From Jimgerdemannia flammicorona (lineage: Eukaryota; Mucoromycota; Endogonomycetes; Endogonales; Endogonaceae), in NCBI GenBank assembly GCA_003990745.1, contig RBNI01001018.1, forward strand, positions 1 to 25,071: a DNA stretch of 25,071 bases. Reading direction: 5' to 3'. Positions within the stretch are counted from its first letter, which is position 1; each line of letters opens with the position of its first letter. The position numbers and the translations under genes are program-made. The notes beneath the pieces were generated by a model, which ran no database searches, had not been told where the DNA came from, and was given only the letters and a program-made list of their open reading frames with translations. Of the stretch, positions 8,762 to 18,800 are shown piece by piece.

Positions 8762-10787
8762 ATGGTGACTGACAGGCAACCTGAGGTGTGTACTGGGCAG
8801 GGTGGCCCAAGCACTTTCGACTGGCAGCAGGTGGGGAGGGGTTCAGGCCTGGGGGGGGGTATGAGGGGGCTGCTGGCTGGTGGATATAGAAGGGGTGGAG
8901 GAGGTGGCGGAGGTTCAGGATCTGGGAGAGTGAGCTTTATGGAGACGGTGAAGGGGAGACAGCAGGCATCAGGGCTGGAGAGCTGGCTGAGGAAGGGCAA
9001 GGAGACTGAGAAGGAGATGGTGCAGGGGGGAGCAGCCCTTGGAAGGGGGAGCAGTGGAGCTGGGGGAGTAGCGGCTGGCGGGGAGTGTGACTGCTGATGG
9101 CGATGGGACTGTCAATCTGGAAAAAAATCTAGATGTGATGGCTGATGGTGAGGCTGAGCAGCTGAGGCTTAGAAGACAAGGGAACTTGTTAGATAGTATA
9201 ACGGGTCTGGTGGTGGCCCTATTGCTCAAAAAATCAATCTTGGCATTCACAGTTACACTGTACTTCCAGGGCCTAGTGGTGATGGCAAAAATGGTGCTGG
9301 GGCTCATTGCTAAGCAGGTGGCTGGAGCTGCATCTGTGAAGTTTTTGAAGGGACTAGAGGGAGTGGAGGTGGGTTTTGAGGAGGCAGCACCATTGGAGGA
9401 GGCACTGAAGGTTGGATTGGTGGTTGGGGAGGTGTGTGTTCCAATGGCATATTGTCTGAAGTGGGATCCCAGGGTGGTCCAACTGCTGGTGAAAGGAGTG
9501 CCGATGATGACAGTGATGGAGACAAGAAAGAGGGTTGAGGATTTCATGACAGAATATGGAGAGGTGGTGGATATCAGATTTAGGGTCTGGGAAGGGACCT
9601 TGCTCAGGACTGGTGATGTGGATGTGAGGATTTGGCTGGCTGGGAAGGAAGCTACTGGGAAAGTGAGGGACTGGCCTTCGGCAATGGTCTAGAGAGTGAT
9701 TTTGTGTAAGGTGATGAGGGTAAAGAGAAGTGAGGAGAAGGAGGAGGATTTATTGGAAGTGCTGGAAGAGTTGAATAGTGCTATAGAGAGGCAACCGAAG
9801 GCTTGGGTGGCTTTCATGGAGTCAACACACTTGGAGGTGGTGGATGGAAAGCAGATTTGAGTGACCAAGGAGTAGTGAGAAAGGGCTCAGGGGCATAAGA
9901 GACAGAAAGAACTGCTGGCCAAGCTGGATAACAGACCGCTGGGAAATGCAAGCAAGGTGAAGGGCACCAGGGGTGCCGAAGTAAGTGTCTGGGCTAGCGA
10001 GAGGGAGGGGAAGGACAAGAAGGAGGCAGGGGAGGACAAGGAGAAGACTAGTAAGGATCCATATGCTGATGGCATGCTGGAGGTTTGGGAGGAGGACTGA
10101 GAGGGCTTTCCTACCCCTACCCCTCTTATCAGGCATGGCCCGGCTTCCCAAAATAGGGTGGAAGAAGATGTGCCAATGTAAGGGGCCCAGAGGGTACAAT
10201 TTGGAGTTCTGGAGGTGGTGTATAGAGGACAGGGGGTGGCAGCTGGTGAGGAGGAACTGGTGGATGTCCCAGAGGTATGGGATGAGTCTGCAAGTGCTGG
10301 AGCTGACACCATGATGTTGGAGGGAGGGAGGCCAGTGACTCTGGGGGGGAAGGAGGTGGGGAACTTACTTTGTATGTATCGGATGATGAATAACTTGGCA
10401 GCAGAAGAGTTGGGGGAGGTGGACTTGTGAGTGATAAGTGATGAGCATTGGGCAGGGATACTGCAGGGGGATGGAGTAATGAAGGCATTGAAGGTGGAAA
10501 TTCTGGCGGTGTACCTAGAGGAGGAAGGGTATGAGGTAGATAAGGAGAGGGAGGTAGAGATGGCAGTTGTTGCTGGAGAGAGGGCGGAATACTATTGGAA
10601 CAAGTGTCATGGACTGCAGCTCTGACAGGAGGTATGCATAGAATACTGAGAGGAGTTCGAGGAGAAGGCAGATAGAGAGATGAATGAACTGCTGGCTGGA
10701 TTGGAGACTCAGAGGACAGAAGAGGAGGAGGTGGCTGCAGAATACAATCTGGACACAGCACAGGAGGAGATGAACATGGAGCAGTAG
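8762..10787 (+). pseudogene. LINE ORF1 protein (RNA-binding, RRM-like), broken
   Basis: An ATG at 8762 starts a Gly/Ser-rich N-terminus including a run of nine Gly codons near 8896-8922. The frame changes around 9050-9087, after which the rest of ORF1 stays in one frame to a TAG at 10785-10787. The block VVQLLVKGVPMMTVMETRKR, EYGEVVDIRF, then GDVDVRIWLAG (~9475-9640) resembles the non-canonical RRM of LINE ORF1 proteins, which bind element RNA. The C-terminal third is rich in Glu and Lys and probably helical (AGERAEYYWNK, ADREMNELLAGLETQRTEEE). I do not see the CCHC knuckles that often end ORF1. Around ten in-frame stops are present, several of them TGA at likely former CGA. Confidence 0.65.
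8833..8869 (+). other. G-run cluster, potential G-quadruplex in LINE ORF1 sense strand
   Basis: Four G runs (GGGG 8833-8836, GGGG 8838-8841, nine G 8851-8859, five G 8865-8869) with loops of 1, 9 and 5 bases meet a relaxed G-quadruplex pattern. It lies close to the 5' end of the element on the sense strand. Folding is inferred only. Confidence 0.4.
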
Positions 10788-10817
10788 AGATCGATTGACA
10801 ATATAACATATTTCATT

Positions 10818-13800
10818 ATGAACAGTACAAATAATATTTTTTCTTTAAACATGAATGGGTTACGGGGTGCTGCTTGACATAGGAACATTTTTATTTGGAT
10901 GAAGAGATTGGAGGCCGATCTCTTCCTCTTGCAGGATATTAGGTATGAGGATGATTTTGATAAGATGGAGTGGATGAAGGAATGGGGAGGTGTGGTGATT
11001 TGGAAGGGCAAGGTTGGGATTTTGGTTTGGAAAGGCAGAGAGGAGATACAGGATGTGAGGAGCTGGGGGGAGAGACTGGTCTGGGGTGAGTGGATTTGTG
11101 CAGGCTGGGAGCCAGTTACAGTTGGCTCCTGCTACTGTCCTGCAGTATAGGGTGAGCAGATAGATTGGGTGAAAGGTCTGCAGGAGAGTGAGAGCCTTGT
11201 AGAGGCTGGGGTAGATATGCTTGGGGGAGATTTCAATATGGTTTGGAACATACTATTGGATAGAACAGATGGAGGACAAGGTGCTGAGAGCAGAAGTAGA
11301 GGACTGATGGCATGGGAGGAGGTCGAAAGACTAAGTGTACTGGTAGACACTGGTAGGGAGTACTGGGGGAATAGGAGGGTATATACACATTGGGCAGGGG
11401 GTCTGGGGATAAGAATCGACTGGATTTTGACTGCCAGCTGCTGGGGCCTCGATGTTTGGAAGTTACTGAAGGTGGAATGGTGTCCATGGTCAGATCACTG
11501 GAGACTTTTGGGACAGGGGTGCTTTGGGGGAAGTGGGGATGGGCCTGGACATTGGCAACTCAATTCCTCTTTGTTAGATGACAAGACCCAGTGGGATGAG
11601 TGGGCTAAGGACATTCAGCTGAGGGTGGAGAACTGGTGGCAAGAAGGTGCCTCAGTTGGGGTTTGGTGGATGAGGATGAAGGAGATGGCCAAGATTTACT
11701 GGAGTAAGGCTAGCAAGGAGGCAGGGAAGCAGAGGAGGCATAGAGTACATTGGGCTTCTACTAGATTGACTAGGCTCTTGGAGGAGTGGGCAAGGGTGAA
11801 GATGTTGGAGGAAGGGGAGAGGTCTTCCAAGTTTCTTACAAGAGCTCTTAGGGCAAGGCAGGTACAACAATGGTGGGAAGAGGTGTTGGACTCAGATGGT
11901 ATACTGGTGCATGGTGTACAGGATATTCTTGGATTGCTGAAGGAGAGATGGAGTGGATTGTGGAGTGAGGAGGAGGGTGGGGCAGATGCCACAACTATTG
12001 ACTGAACATTGGAGGATTGGCACCCACTACAAGTTGAGGGGCTAGGTGACCTGGTGATGCCTGTACAGGAAAATGAGATCCACCAGATTCTTGCCATGAC
12101 AATGCCAGGTATGGCACCTGGAGAGGATGATCTGCCCTGGGACTTTTGGAAGTGAATGGTTGGAGTCCCAGGGGTGATGGGAGAGATGACAGCATTGTGT
12201 GACTTCATTCTACAGACTGAGAGGTGAGTGGGGGAGCAGGATCTTGAGCTGGTGATGCTGCTTTATAAAAACAAAGGAAGGTGGGAGGATTGGAAGAACT
12301 GGTGGCTGATAATGTTTCTAGATATGAACAGAAAGTTGGTGACTAAGATGGTGGTGGCAAGACTACAGAAGGTGGCCCAGCAAGTCATGGGTGTTGAGCA
12401 GAGGGGATTTGTGGGTGGTCGGCTCATCAGGGATGGCACTGCCTGGGTATATGGAGTTATTGAAGGGGCAAGGGCCTGTAGACTAGATGGGCATCTAGTC
12501 TTCTTGGACCAGGAGAAGGCCTATGACCGGGTGTGAAGAGTCTGGCTGGCAAAAGTTTTGGATAGGATGGGGGTTCTGTTCCAATTCTAGTCAGCAATGG
12601 TCAGCCTACTGGAAGGGAGTAGGGCTGCGCTCATGTGTAATGGTCATAGAGGGGTAGCATTCCCCATAGGTAGGGGAGTACCCCAGGGGGACCCACTGTC
12701 CCCCATTTTGTATGCTCTTTCCCTGGAACCCCTTATGGATAGAATTAGGCAGAGGATAGGAGGACTTTCTGTCTTTGGCATAGGATGGAAAGTTGGGGCC
12801 TTTGCAGATGATATGGTAATTGGTTTGGGTTCAATTACTGATGTTGAAGAGCTCAAGAAGACTGTAGAGTGGTATGAGGAGAACTCTGGAGTGAAGCTGA
12901 ATTGGCATAAGTGTGAAACAATGGTGCTCGGCAATAGCCTGGTGGGAGGAGAGGTCATAGGAACAATTGTCCCCACAGGGGAAGCAGTATGGTACTTGGG
13001 CATCTATTTGTCAGTCTATGGGTCAGTTCTGCCCAGGCTTTGGTAAGAGCAGAGGATTGGAATCTGGGAGGAGGCCCTGCAGAGTTGGGGGGGAAGACAA
13101 TTTTCTCTGGCAGGATGGGTCTCAATTTTGAATGTCTACTGGCTGCTGAAGTTGTGGTACCTGGTATATCATCTGGACTTCTCAGCCTGGGTGGTGAAGA
13201 GATTGGTGAAGACAGTGAAGGGATGGATTTGAGCTGGAGGGCGGAGTCAGATTGGTTGGGAGATCTTGTCCCTACTAGTGGCGAGAGGTGGTTTTGGATT
13301 GGTTGACTTTCCAAAACGGTTACACTGCTTGCGGGCATGGTGGCTAAAGAGGGCCATGGAATTGAGAGGAGGTGGTTGGGTTCCTCTGCTATAGAAGATC
13401 TGGGAGAGGTGGTCATTGCCAAGGGGCTCAACTGGCAATCTCCTCTCATTGATTGGGCTTCAGAATACTAAACAACTGCAATATAAAGGTTTTTGGTGGG
13501 AGATAGCAGAGGGGGTGCACCGCATTGGAATTCATTGGCAGGAGAATGAAGGAGAGGAGGATTGGGACCCAGCGATATGGAGATAGGATCATATACTGCT
13601 GGGTGGTGCTCCTTTAATTAAGTTCGACATTGGTGATGGAATTGAATGCCAAAGGGGACTGGGCCAGGATCTGTGGCCTAGCAGTTGGCAAGAAGTTGGA
13701 ATTGGCAAAGAGTGGGACTGGTATGACATTTGAACCTGGAGTGCTGCAGTGAGAAAGTGGATGCCGCTAAAGTACTGGGTGGTCTGGTGGTGTATGCTGC

Positions 13801-14067
13801 AGAGGAATATTATGCTCAACTTTCACTCAGGGCACCTTATCGTAGAGAGTTGCTTTGACTGTGAGGAGTGCCATAATGTAGGGCAGGAGGGAGGCTGTGT
13901 ACAGACACCTGAACATTGGCTAGGAGAGTGTGAGATATTAGGGGACTTTTGGCAGGCAATTGAGAAATGCTTAGGAGTATGACATAGGAGAGATGAAGTA
14001 CGGGAGAGGTGGGAGGACTTGAGGGATAGATTGGTAGGAGGGATAGAGAAGGAGTGGATTACTTTGG
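10818..14067 (+). pseudogene. LINE ORF2: AP endonuclease, reverse transcriptase, zinc finger (N-terminal portion)
   Basis: The ATG at 10818, 31 bases after the ORF1 stop, leads into SLNMNGLRGAA, ADLFLLQD, GGDFNMV (GAT at 11229), DRTDGG, RIDWIL and WSDHW (SDH at 11490-11498). This is the APE-type endonuclease that nicks target DNA. RT motifs follow: FLDQEKAYDRV (motif A), GRGVPQGDPLSPILYALSLE (motif B), FADDMVIGL (motif C, 12801-12812) and VKLNWHKCE. The cysteine motif CFDCEECHN, GCVQTPEHWLGEC (13851-13925) is the usual C-terminal zinc finger. The glutamate of the endonuclease LLQE box reads Asp. All of this is in one frame with about a dozen stops, mainly TGA. The frame is cut at 14067 by gypsy-2 and completes at 24716-25001. 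Confidence 0.88.
14063..14067 (+). repeat. Left target-site duplication of gypsy-2 (TTTGG)
   Basis: TTTGG directly abuts the left LTR and recurs directly after the right LTR at 24716-24720. Five bases is the usual Ty3/gypsy duplication length. Removing one copy plus the element restores an open LINE frame (ITLGWALAIWVGLASH). Confidence 0.92.
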
Positions 14068-14426
14068 TATAAGAGGGTTGCTTTTTAGGGTAACCATTAC
14101 ATAGTTCTGGAAGGGTTTTCTGGAAGTTCTAGATATTCTGGAAGACCATTTTCTTATGGTCAAGATCAATTTCATATGGAGTACTTCCTCTACACTTATT
14201 GATTTCAAGATCAGGTTGATGTCTCAACCAAAGTCCTTTCTTTAGACTAGTTCTGGATGTTCAGAATTTTCCATATTTCAGGAAGTTTGAGAAACTAAGA
14301 CCAGCTTAGTTGAATTGGCATATTGCTGCAGAAAATACCCAATTAGGAAATTTCGTGATGGGGTTAGGAGTGGGACCTAACAGGGAGCAGATTTACTTAA
14401 GAGTAGTTTGTGGGTTATCAAATAGA

Positions 14427-14557
14427 TTTATTTACTATTCATGATATTACTATACTAGGAGTAGTTGTGTGAGGGGATATTGTGGGGAAGTGCTCAGGAG
14501 TTGTATTTGGATTGTTCAGGTCTGAGATTCTGAGATCTGGGGGAGGGGGTATTTATA
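14427..14557 (-). promoter_or_regulatory. 3' LTR core promoter and poly(A) signal
   Basis: On the minus strand TATAAATA (plus 14550-14557) is followed by CCCCC, then AATAAA at plus 14427-14432, about 120 bases downstream. The same pair in the other LTR is at 23136-23143 and 23013-23018. In this 3' copy the AATAAA would end the element transcript. Roles are inferred from order and conservation in both LTRs. Confidence 0.65.
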
Positions 14558-14613
14558 CTAGTGAGGGGCTATCTGGACTATGCTAAATATGGGTATAGCA
14601 CTAAGTGCTTTGC

Positions 14614-14683
14614 TGAGTCAGAATGCAGCCACGTAGTACAAGTGTGATCTGACATGTCAAGAGATTGTCTGACTGCTGAGTCA
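14614..14683 (-). promoter_or_regulatory. Paired TGASTCA motifs upstream of the LTR TATA box (3' LTR)
   Basis: TGAGTCA occurs at 14614-14620 and 14677-14683, 57 to 127 bases upstream of the TATA box in transcription direction and downstream of the ORF3 stop, hence in non-coding sequence. TGASTCA is the core site of Gcn4/CpcA-type bZIP activators of fungi. Both are kept in the 5' LTR at 23200-23206 and 23263-23269. Confidence 0.5.
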
Positions 14684-15025
14684 GTTCACAGTCACATTGT
14701 ATAAGGCTAATCTAACTATACTATGACTGCTAACCTATTTATGTTTTTAGGTACTGTCTGGATAGTTTTCGATGACATCACCATTAATTGCTTTATCTCT
14801 GATGAAGTAGCCATCTAGGAAAAGTGGTTCGCAGATTACTTCTTCTTGTTCACTAAGGTAGTAATACATTGGAACTTCATCTCTATCCTACAGGATAGCA
14901 TCGTCTGTCTCATATGCTGGATAAGATGTTGGTGGGCGAAGAAGTGGTGCATCATTTTCGCCTTCATCAGATTTACTGTCTGCATACCTTCTATAGGTTA
15001 CAGCACTATGAGTCACAGGGTTGTA

Positions 15026-15067
15026 GTAAGTTGGTGGCTGTGGTTCATGTTGCTCATACTCAGGTGG
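15026..15067 (-). other. Tandem PPxY motifs in ORF3 (3' LTR copy)
   Basis: The ORF3 frame encodes PPEY at 15056-15067 and PPTY at 15026-15037; the other copy has PPEY at 23642-23653 and PPAY at 23612-23623. PPxY is the ligand of WW domains such as those in Nedd4/Rsp5 ubiquitin ligases. The flanking stretch is Pro/Glu/Gln-rich and likely disordered. Confidence 0.6.
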
Positions 15068-16130
15068 TGGAGTGGTTGGTTTGACTTCGAGGGTTGTCTG
15101 AAGGTACAGGTTGTGTTCTCCAGTCTCTTCATTATAGTTGAAATAATTGGGGGTGAATACAGGTTGATATTCATACCAGTGGTCATTGTCGCAATAAGTC
15201 TCATATGTAGTTATGAACTATTGTAAGTTCATTGGCAAGATTGGTGGTATGATCAGAGTTGGTAGAGATCCTTGGCTTGAGGTCATATTGGCATCGGAAG
15301 GATCATTGTCTTTTGCTTCATCTTTATCGAAGTTGATTATATCATAGATGTCCTTTATGGCATATCCAACTTGGGGCATTCACAGGATGTGGTCATTAGG
15401 GTGTGGGAAGGTTCTGTCTGTGGTTTCAACATACTCGAGATACTTGTGGTTGAGTTCTTGTATCATGTCATCGATTTGGCCGTAGGACAGAGTAGTAACC
15501 ATTTTGCTGGTAGTAACTTGGAGGCGGGGAATAAAGGTGCTGTACTCATAGAAGAGTTCTCAGTGTTTGCGGGCAATGAGTTTCTGGTGTTGAGACATCT
15601 GGGTAATGTCTGTGTCATAGTGGTGTTCCACCATGTCTTCCAGGAGGCGGCCGATCTGGTAGTAGCTTGAGATTTGTCCAATCTGGTGGGCCTCATTAAG
15701 GATATTCAGGGCATTCCATTGGGCTTCCATGAAGTAGAGGGGTGCTCGGCTATAGATATTCATGAGGGGCAGAGGGGGTGTGGCTCGGTTGACAATGGCA
15801 TTCCAAATGTCAGCGCGGATGTGGTTGTAGATCTTGGTAGTCATGTTTGTGTGATTGGAAGTTATGGTTGTTGTTTGTTTTGGTTCTCTTTCGATATGTC
15901 TTGGGGCTCAGTATATATACATCTGTTCTTGATTGGTAAGATTCTGTTTGTGTGAACCTTGTGTTCTGTGACTTCATATTGACTCAGCTTTGTACGCTGT
16001 GACTTCTGTTTGACTCAGCTTCGTGATCTTGCAGGTGATTTCCAGATTTGTTCAGAGATCATGTGTGATTTTGGTGGCTTGTTCAGAGGGTGACGTGTGA
16101 TTTCTGTGGCTCAGAGGTTGTGTGCTTACA

Positions 16131-16144
16131 ACTCTCCCTTTCTT
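16131..16144 (-). other. Polypurine tract of gypsy-2
   Basis: The minus strand reads AAGAAAGGGAGAGT directly against the TGTAAG start of the 3' LTR. This is the expected place and composition for the plus-strand DNA primer. It also lies inside the ORF3 frame. Confidence 0.85.
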
Positions 16145-16554
16145 AGCTTTCGACATCCTTATCAGGGCTTCTAATTTTGTTCTAGTGTCATTACACCATT
16201 TGGAGGCCAAAAGTTCAGTAAAGTCCATTTTTTCAGAAAGTGGCATACTTGTAGTACAGTTGCCTAATACATTGGATTCACACGTTAAAGGGTCATGTAT
16301 TCAATGCCGTGTACCGGAGGTGATTCTGATGTCATTTACTGCTGGAGAATTTCCTCTAAGGAATCTTCTTAAATGTCTATACCTCATTTCCCACCAGTGG
16401 TACAGGGAGAATAGGCTGGCTTTCAGTTGCTATTTTTCCAGAGGGTCGGTATTCTTTTGTTCTTGCTGAGTTCTTGATTAGGTTTATGATAATTATAATA
16501 TTCAGAAGGATATAATATATAGTATAAACTGATAGGTGCAGGAGTGTTCAGATT
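16145..16554 (-). other. Interval between pol and the polypurine tract
   Basis: Most of it (16145-16477) is the internal part of ORF3. The remaining ~75 bases (16480-16554) are AT-rich, with a TATATTATATCC stretch on the minus strand that could be a promoter for ORF3, though this is weak. Around 16265-16330 the sequence keeps several CpG sites (ACACG, GCCGTG, ACCGG), more than its surroundings. Confidence 0.45.
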
Positions 16555-16857
16555 TTAGTTGTTCAAGAAATCATATTCCTGAACTAAATCAGTAGCATTC
16601 TGGAGATTGGTCTTGGGTTTCCATGTTGCATCATGGATAAGATAATCTTTCCATTTAATAAGATACTCAGGGTGGTTCTTGTGGCCACATCTGTTGAGGA
16701 TTTGTTCAACTTCATATTCTTCCTGGTCATTAATAATGACAGGTGCAGGTGGTTTTGTAGTATGGTTCGGGAATAGCTTATCATCATTATCATTATATTG
16801 CTTGAGACATTGGACATTGAAGACTGGGTGAATCTTAATAGTGTCCAGTAGCACCAA
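16555..16857 (-). pseudogene. pol: gypsy-2 integrase C-terminus and chromodomain
   Basis: An uninterrupted frame of 100 residues ends at TAA 16555-16557. It starts in the integrase tail (VLLDTIKIHPVFNVQCLKQY, the 'HPVFHVSxLK' block typical of chromoviruses) and finishes with a chromodomain from ~16716: YEVEQILNRCGHK, then YLIKWKDY and ATWKPKTNL. The aromatic-cage positions (Tyr of YEVE, Trp of IKWKDY, Tyr) are present. Chromodomains of such elements direct integration to heterochromatin by binding modified histone tails. This short segment has no stop in it. Confidence 0.92.
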
Positions 16858-17905
16858 TTTGTAGGAGGTCAGAGAGACTTGTGAAATGACTTCAAATGGT
16901 CCAATGAACTTACTGTTCAGCTTTGTAGATGGTCTGTACTTGAGGTTGTCAACTTGGTATCCTCGGATGTCTAGTAGAACTCTTTCTCCAATATTGAAGG
17001 TTTCTTCTCGGTGATGTTGGTTAACATACTGTGACTGTTGTTCTTGAGCTCATGATAAATTCTCAATTGCAATCTAGCTTATATTATACATTCAGAGTAA
17101 GAATTCTTCAACAGCTTCAACTGTAGAGGGTTCTTCAGTGGTTCGGATGAGTGTCAGAGGAGTGTTTGGATTTTGTCTAGTGTTGGCGAAGAATGGGGTC
17201 ATTTCAAGAGAGGCTTGCTTGCTGTTGTTATAGGCAAACTTGACTGCAGTGAGGTGTTCATGCCAATCATCTTATCTGTAGGAAACATAGTTTCTTAGTA
17301 TTTGTTCCAGAGTTCGGTTCATTCTTTCAGTTTGGCCATCAGTTTCAGGGTGAAAGGCTGTAGATAGTGCAAGTTTCATTCCAAGGTGTACATGGAGGGC
17401 TTTCCAAAAATGGCTGATGAATTTCAGATCTCGGTCACTAACAATGATCTTAGGAAGACCATAATAGCGGAAGATATTGTCAAACAAGAGTGTAGCTATG
17501 TCTGGTGCTGTTGCAGTGGTAGTAGTTGGTACAAAGTGAGCTTGTTTGCTGAGATAGTCCACAAAGACAACAATTGCATCTTTCCCATTCTTGGTTCAGG
17601 GTAGTTGTACAATGAAGTCCATAGAGACTTGTTCTCAATTAGCAGATGGTAATGGGATAGGATGGAGTAGACCAGGTTTTGCTAGTGTTGAGGACTTGTT
17701 CCATTGGCAGGCATCACAGGAAGTGATATAGGTTTTGAGCTGATCTGCTATGTGGGGCCAATAGAAGTTTCGGGAGATAACTTCATAGCATTTATCAAAT
17801 CCTAAGTGTCCAGCTGTAGGGACATCATGACATTCGAATAGGATAGTCCTTCGGAGGTCTCAGTTGTTTGGAACATATAATCTGTCCTTATAGTAGATAG
17901 CATTG
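16858..17905 (-). pseudogene. pol: gypsy-2 integrase (zinc-binding and catalytic core)
   Basis: The minus-strand frame reads HDVPTAGHLGFDKCYEVISR, then SCDACQWNK (H-x-H and C-x2-C zinc site), SMDFIVQLP (first Asp), VDYLSKQAHFVPTT, VSDRDLKFISHFWK (second Asp), ETDGQTERMNRTLEQIL (Glu) and KFAYNNSKQASLEMTPF. The triad has the usual spacing. Further on, FIGPFEVI is the GPY/F block. The core ORF 17272-17562 has no stop; stops elsewhere include TGA and TAG replacing Arg, Gln or Trp. The product would insert the cDNA. Confidence 0.92.
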
Positions 17906-17967
17906 TCCTTGAGTTGATATTGATTGTACCAGGTATATTTGTCAGTATCATCACTGTTCAGGATTTC

Positions 17968-18800
17968 TCAGAGTGCTTGAGCTTCCTTATCATCAGCACA
18001 TGCTGTGATGATTTGTTCCATGATGGAGTTTGTAACCAGGGTGAGAGTTTGGATAACTTCTTCAATAGGTGGTCTGGAGATTGCATCAGCAACAATATTT
18101 TCCTTGTCAGGGTGGTACTGGATTTCATAGTCGAAGTTGGTGAGAACTTTCATCTATCTGGCTTGCTTTCAAGAAAGGGTAGCCTGGGTCTTGATGTTGA
18201 CTAATGACTTGTGGTCAGTCAATATGGTGAAGTGTGCTCCTTCTAGGTATAGTCGCCATTTGATCAGAGTGTCTACTATGGCTAACATTTCCTTCTCGTG
18301 AGTTGCATAGTTGATTTCGACATCATTGAACTTGTGGGAGTGATAGACCACAGGGTGTCCTTCTTGCATGAGTACTGCTCCAAGAGCTAGGTCAGAGGCA
18401 TCAGTAGTAACTTCATATGGTAGGGCAGGATTTGCCACTTGAAGTACTGGAGTGGTTATCAAGGCATCTTTCAGTGCTTGGAAGGCTGTATCATGTTTGG
18501 GTCTCCAGTTTGCAAGATTGTTGAAGTCTTTCTCTTATTTCATGGTCCAGGGCTGTTCTTCTTTCTTGTTATGCTTGGTCATTTGAGTAAGGGCAGTGGC
18601 GATTTTGGCAAAGTTGGCAACAAATCGTCTGTAATAGTTTGCTAATCCCAGGAATGACTGGAGGTCTTTCAGCTTCTTAGGTCTGGGCCAATCCTTGATT
18701 GCAGAGATTTTGCTGGGGTCCACTTTGATTCTATTCGGTATGACAATGTGTCTAAGGAATTGAATTTCTTTCAGAAGGAATTCACACTTGCTGAGTTTTG
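17968..18800 (-). pseudogene. pol: gypsy-2 RT thumb and RNase H
   Basis: In the pol frame: VDPSKISAIKDWPRPKKLKD, FLGLANYYRRFVANFAKIA, then RNase H with VTTDASDLALGAVLMQ, GHPVVYHSHKFNDVEINY, THEKEMLAIVDTLIKWR and LTDHKSLVNI, closing with YHPDKENIVADAISRP. The RNase H acidic residues (TDAS, HEKE, TDHK) are all present. Stops occur near 18535 and 18168. The frame matches the upstream RT and downstream integrase. Confidence 0.92.

Larger units (their letters stand above)
8757..14067 (+). mobile_element. Tad-like LINE (non-LTR retrotransposon), left part, interrupted by gypsy-2
   Basis: From ~8757 the sense strand turns G-rich and C-poor. Two consecutive ORFs with LINE proteins follow: an ORF1 with an RRM-like block, and an ORF2 with AP-endonuclease, reverse transcriptase and a C-terminal zinc-finger motif. 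The element stops at 14067 in the middle of ORF2 and resumes at 24721 in register; the TTTGG at 14063-14067 is repeated at 24716-24720. Total length without the insert is ~5.66 kb, near full length. Nearly all of ORF1 and all of ORF2 lie in one reading frame, with scattered TGA/TAG stops. Confidence 0.88.
14068..16130 (-). repeat. 3' LTR of gypsy-2
   Basis: It is collinear with 22654-24715; length 2063 bp against 2062. It contains, reading on the minus strand, the LTR part of ORF3 (to 14747), two TGASTCA motifs, a TATA box, an AATAAA and the first ~100 codons of the frame that enters gag in the other copy. The extra base relative to the right LTR is near 15995. Confidence 0.95.
14747..16477 (-). 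pseudogene. ORF3 of gypsy-2: unknown protein encoded across the polypurine tract and U3
   Basis: One minus-strand frame runs from 16477 (after a TAA at 16478-16480) to a TAA at 14747-14749, ~577 codons. It starts ~80 bases after the pol stop. The part before the LTR reads SLYHWWEMRYRHLRRFLRGN, DIRITSGTRH and MDFTELLASKWCNDTRTKLE; SKAKKGRV is encoded by the polypurine tract. The LTR part from 16130 includes MTTKIYNHIRADIWNAI, QISSYYQIGRLLEDMVEHH, MPQVGYAIKDIYDIINFDKD, and near the end YYYLSEQGEVIRKPLFLDSY. Nine in-frame stops are TGA or TAG at positions where the other copy, or simple deamination, gives Arg, Gln or Trp. Two PPxY motifs are conserved. True start unknown; the ATG at 16246, the one at 16228 and a downstream one at 15844 are candidates. 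No family recognised. Confidence 0.7.

Noticed and set aside
10129..10809. Long minus-strand ORF (226 codons), Pro/Ser/Leu-rich
   Set aside because: It is the complement of the G-rich LINE ORF1 sense strand; composition alone produces it and no domain is visible. The same holds for 8969-9547, 11696-12208 and 12955-13449 minus.
14068..16130. The left repeat as a separate protein-coding insertion
   Set aside because: It is the 3' LTR: the direct repeat, TG...CA ends, polypurine tract and target duplication all agree.
16265..16330. tRNA-like or SINE-head-like sequence (A-box and B-box resemblance, TTGCCTAATACATTGG and TATTCAATGCC)
   Set aside because: No acceptor or anticodon stem can be formed, and the stretch translates cleanly in the ORF3 frame on the minus strand.
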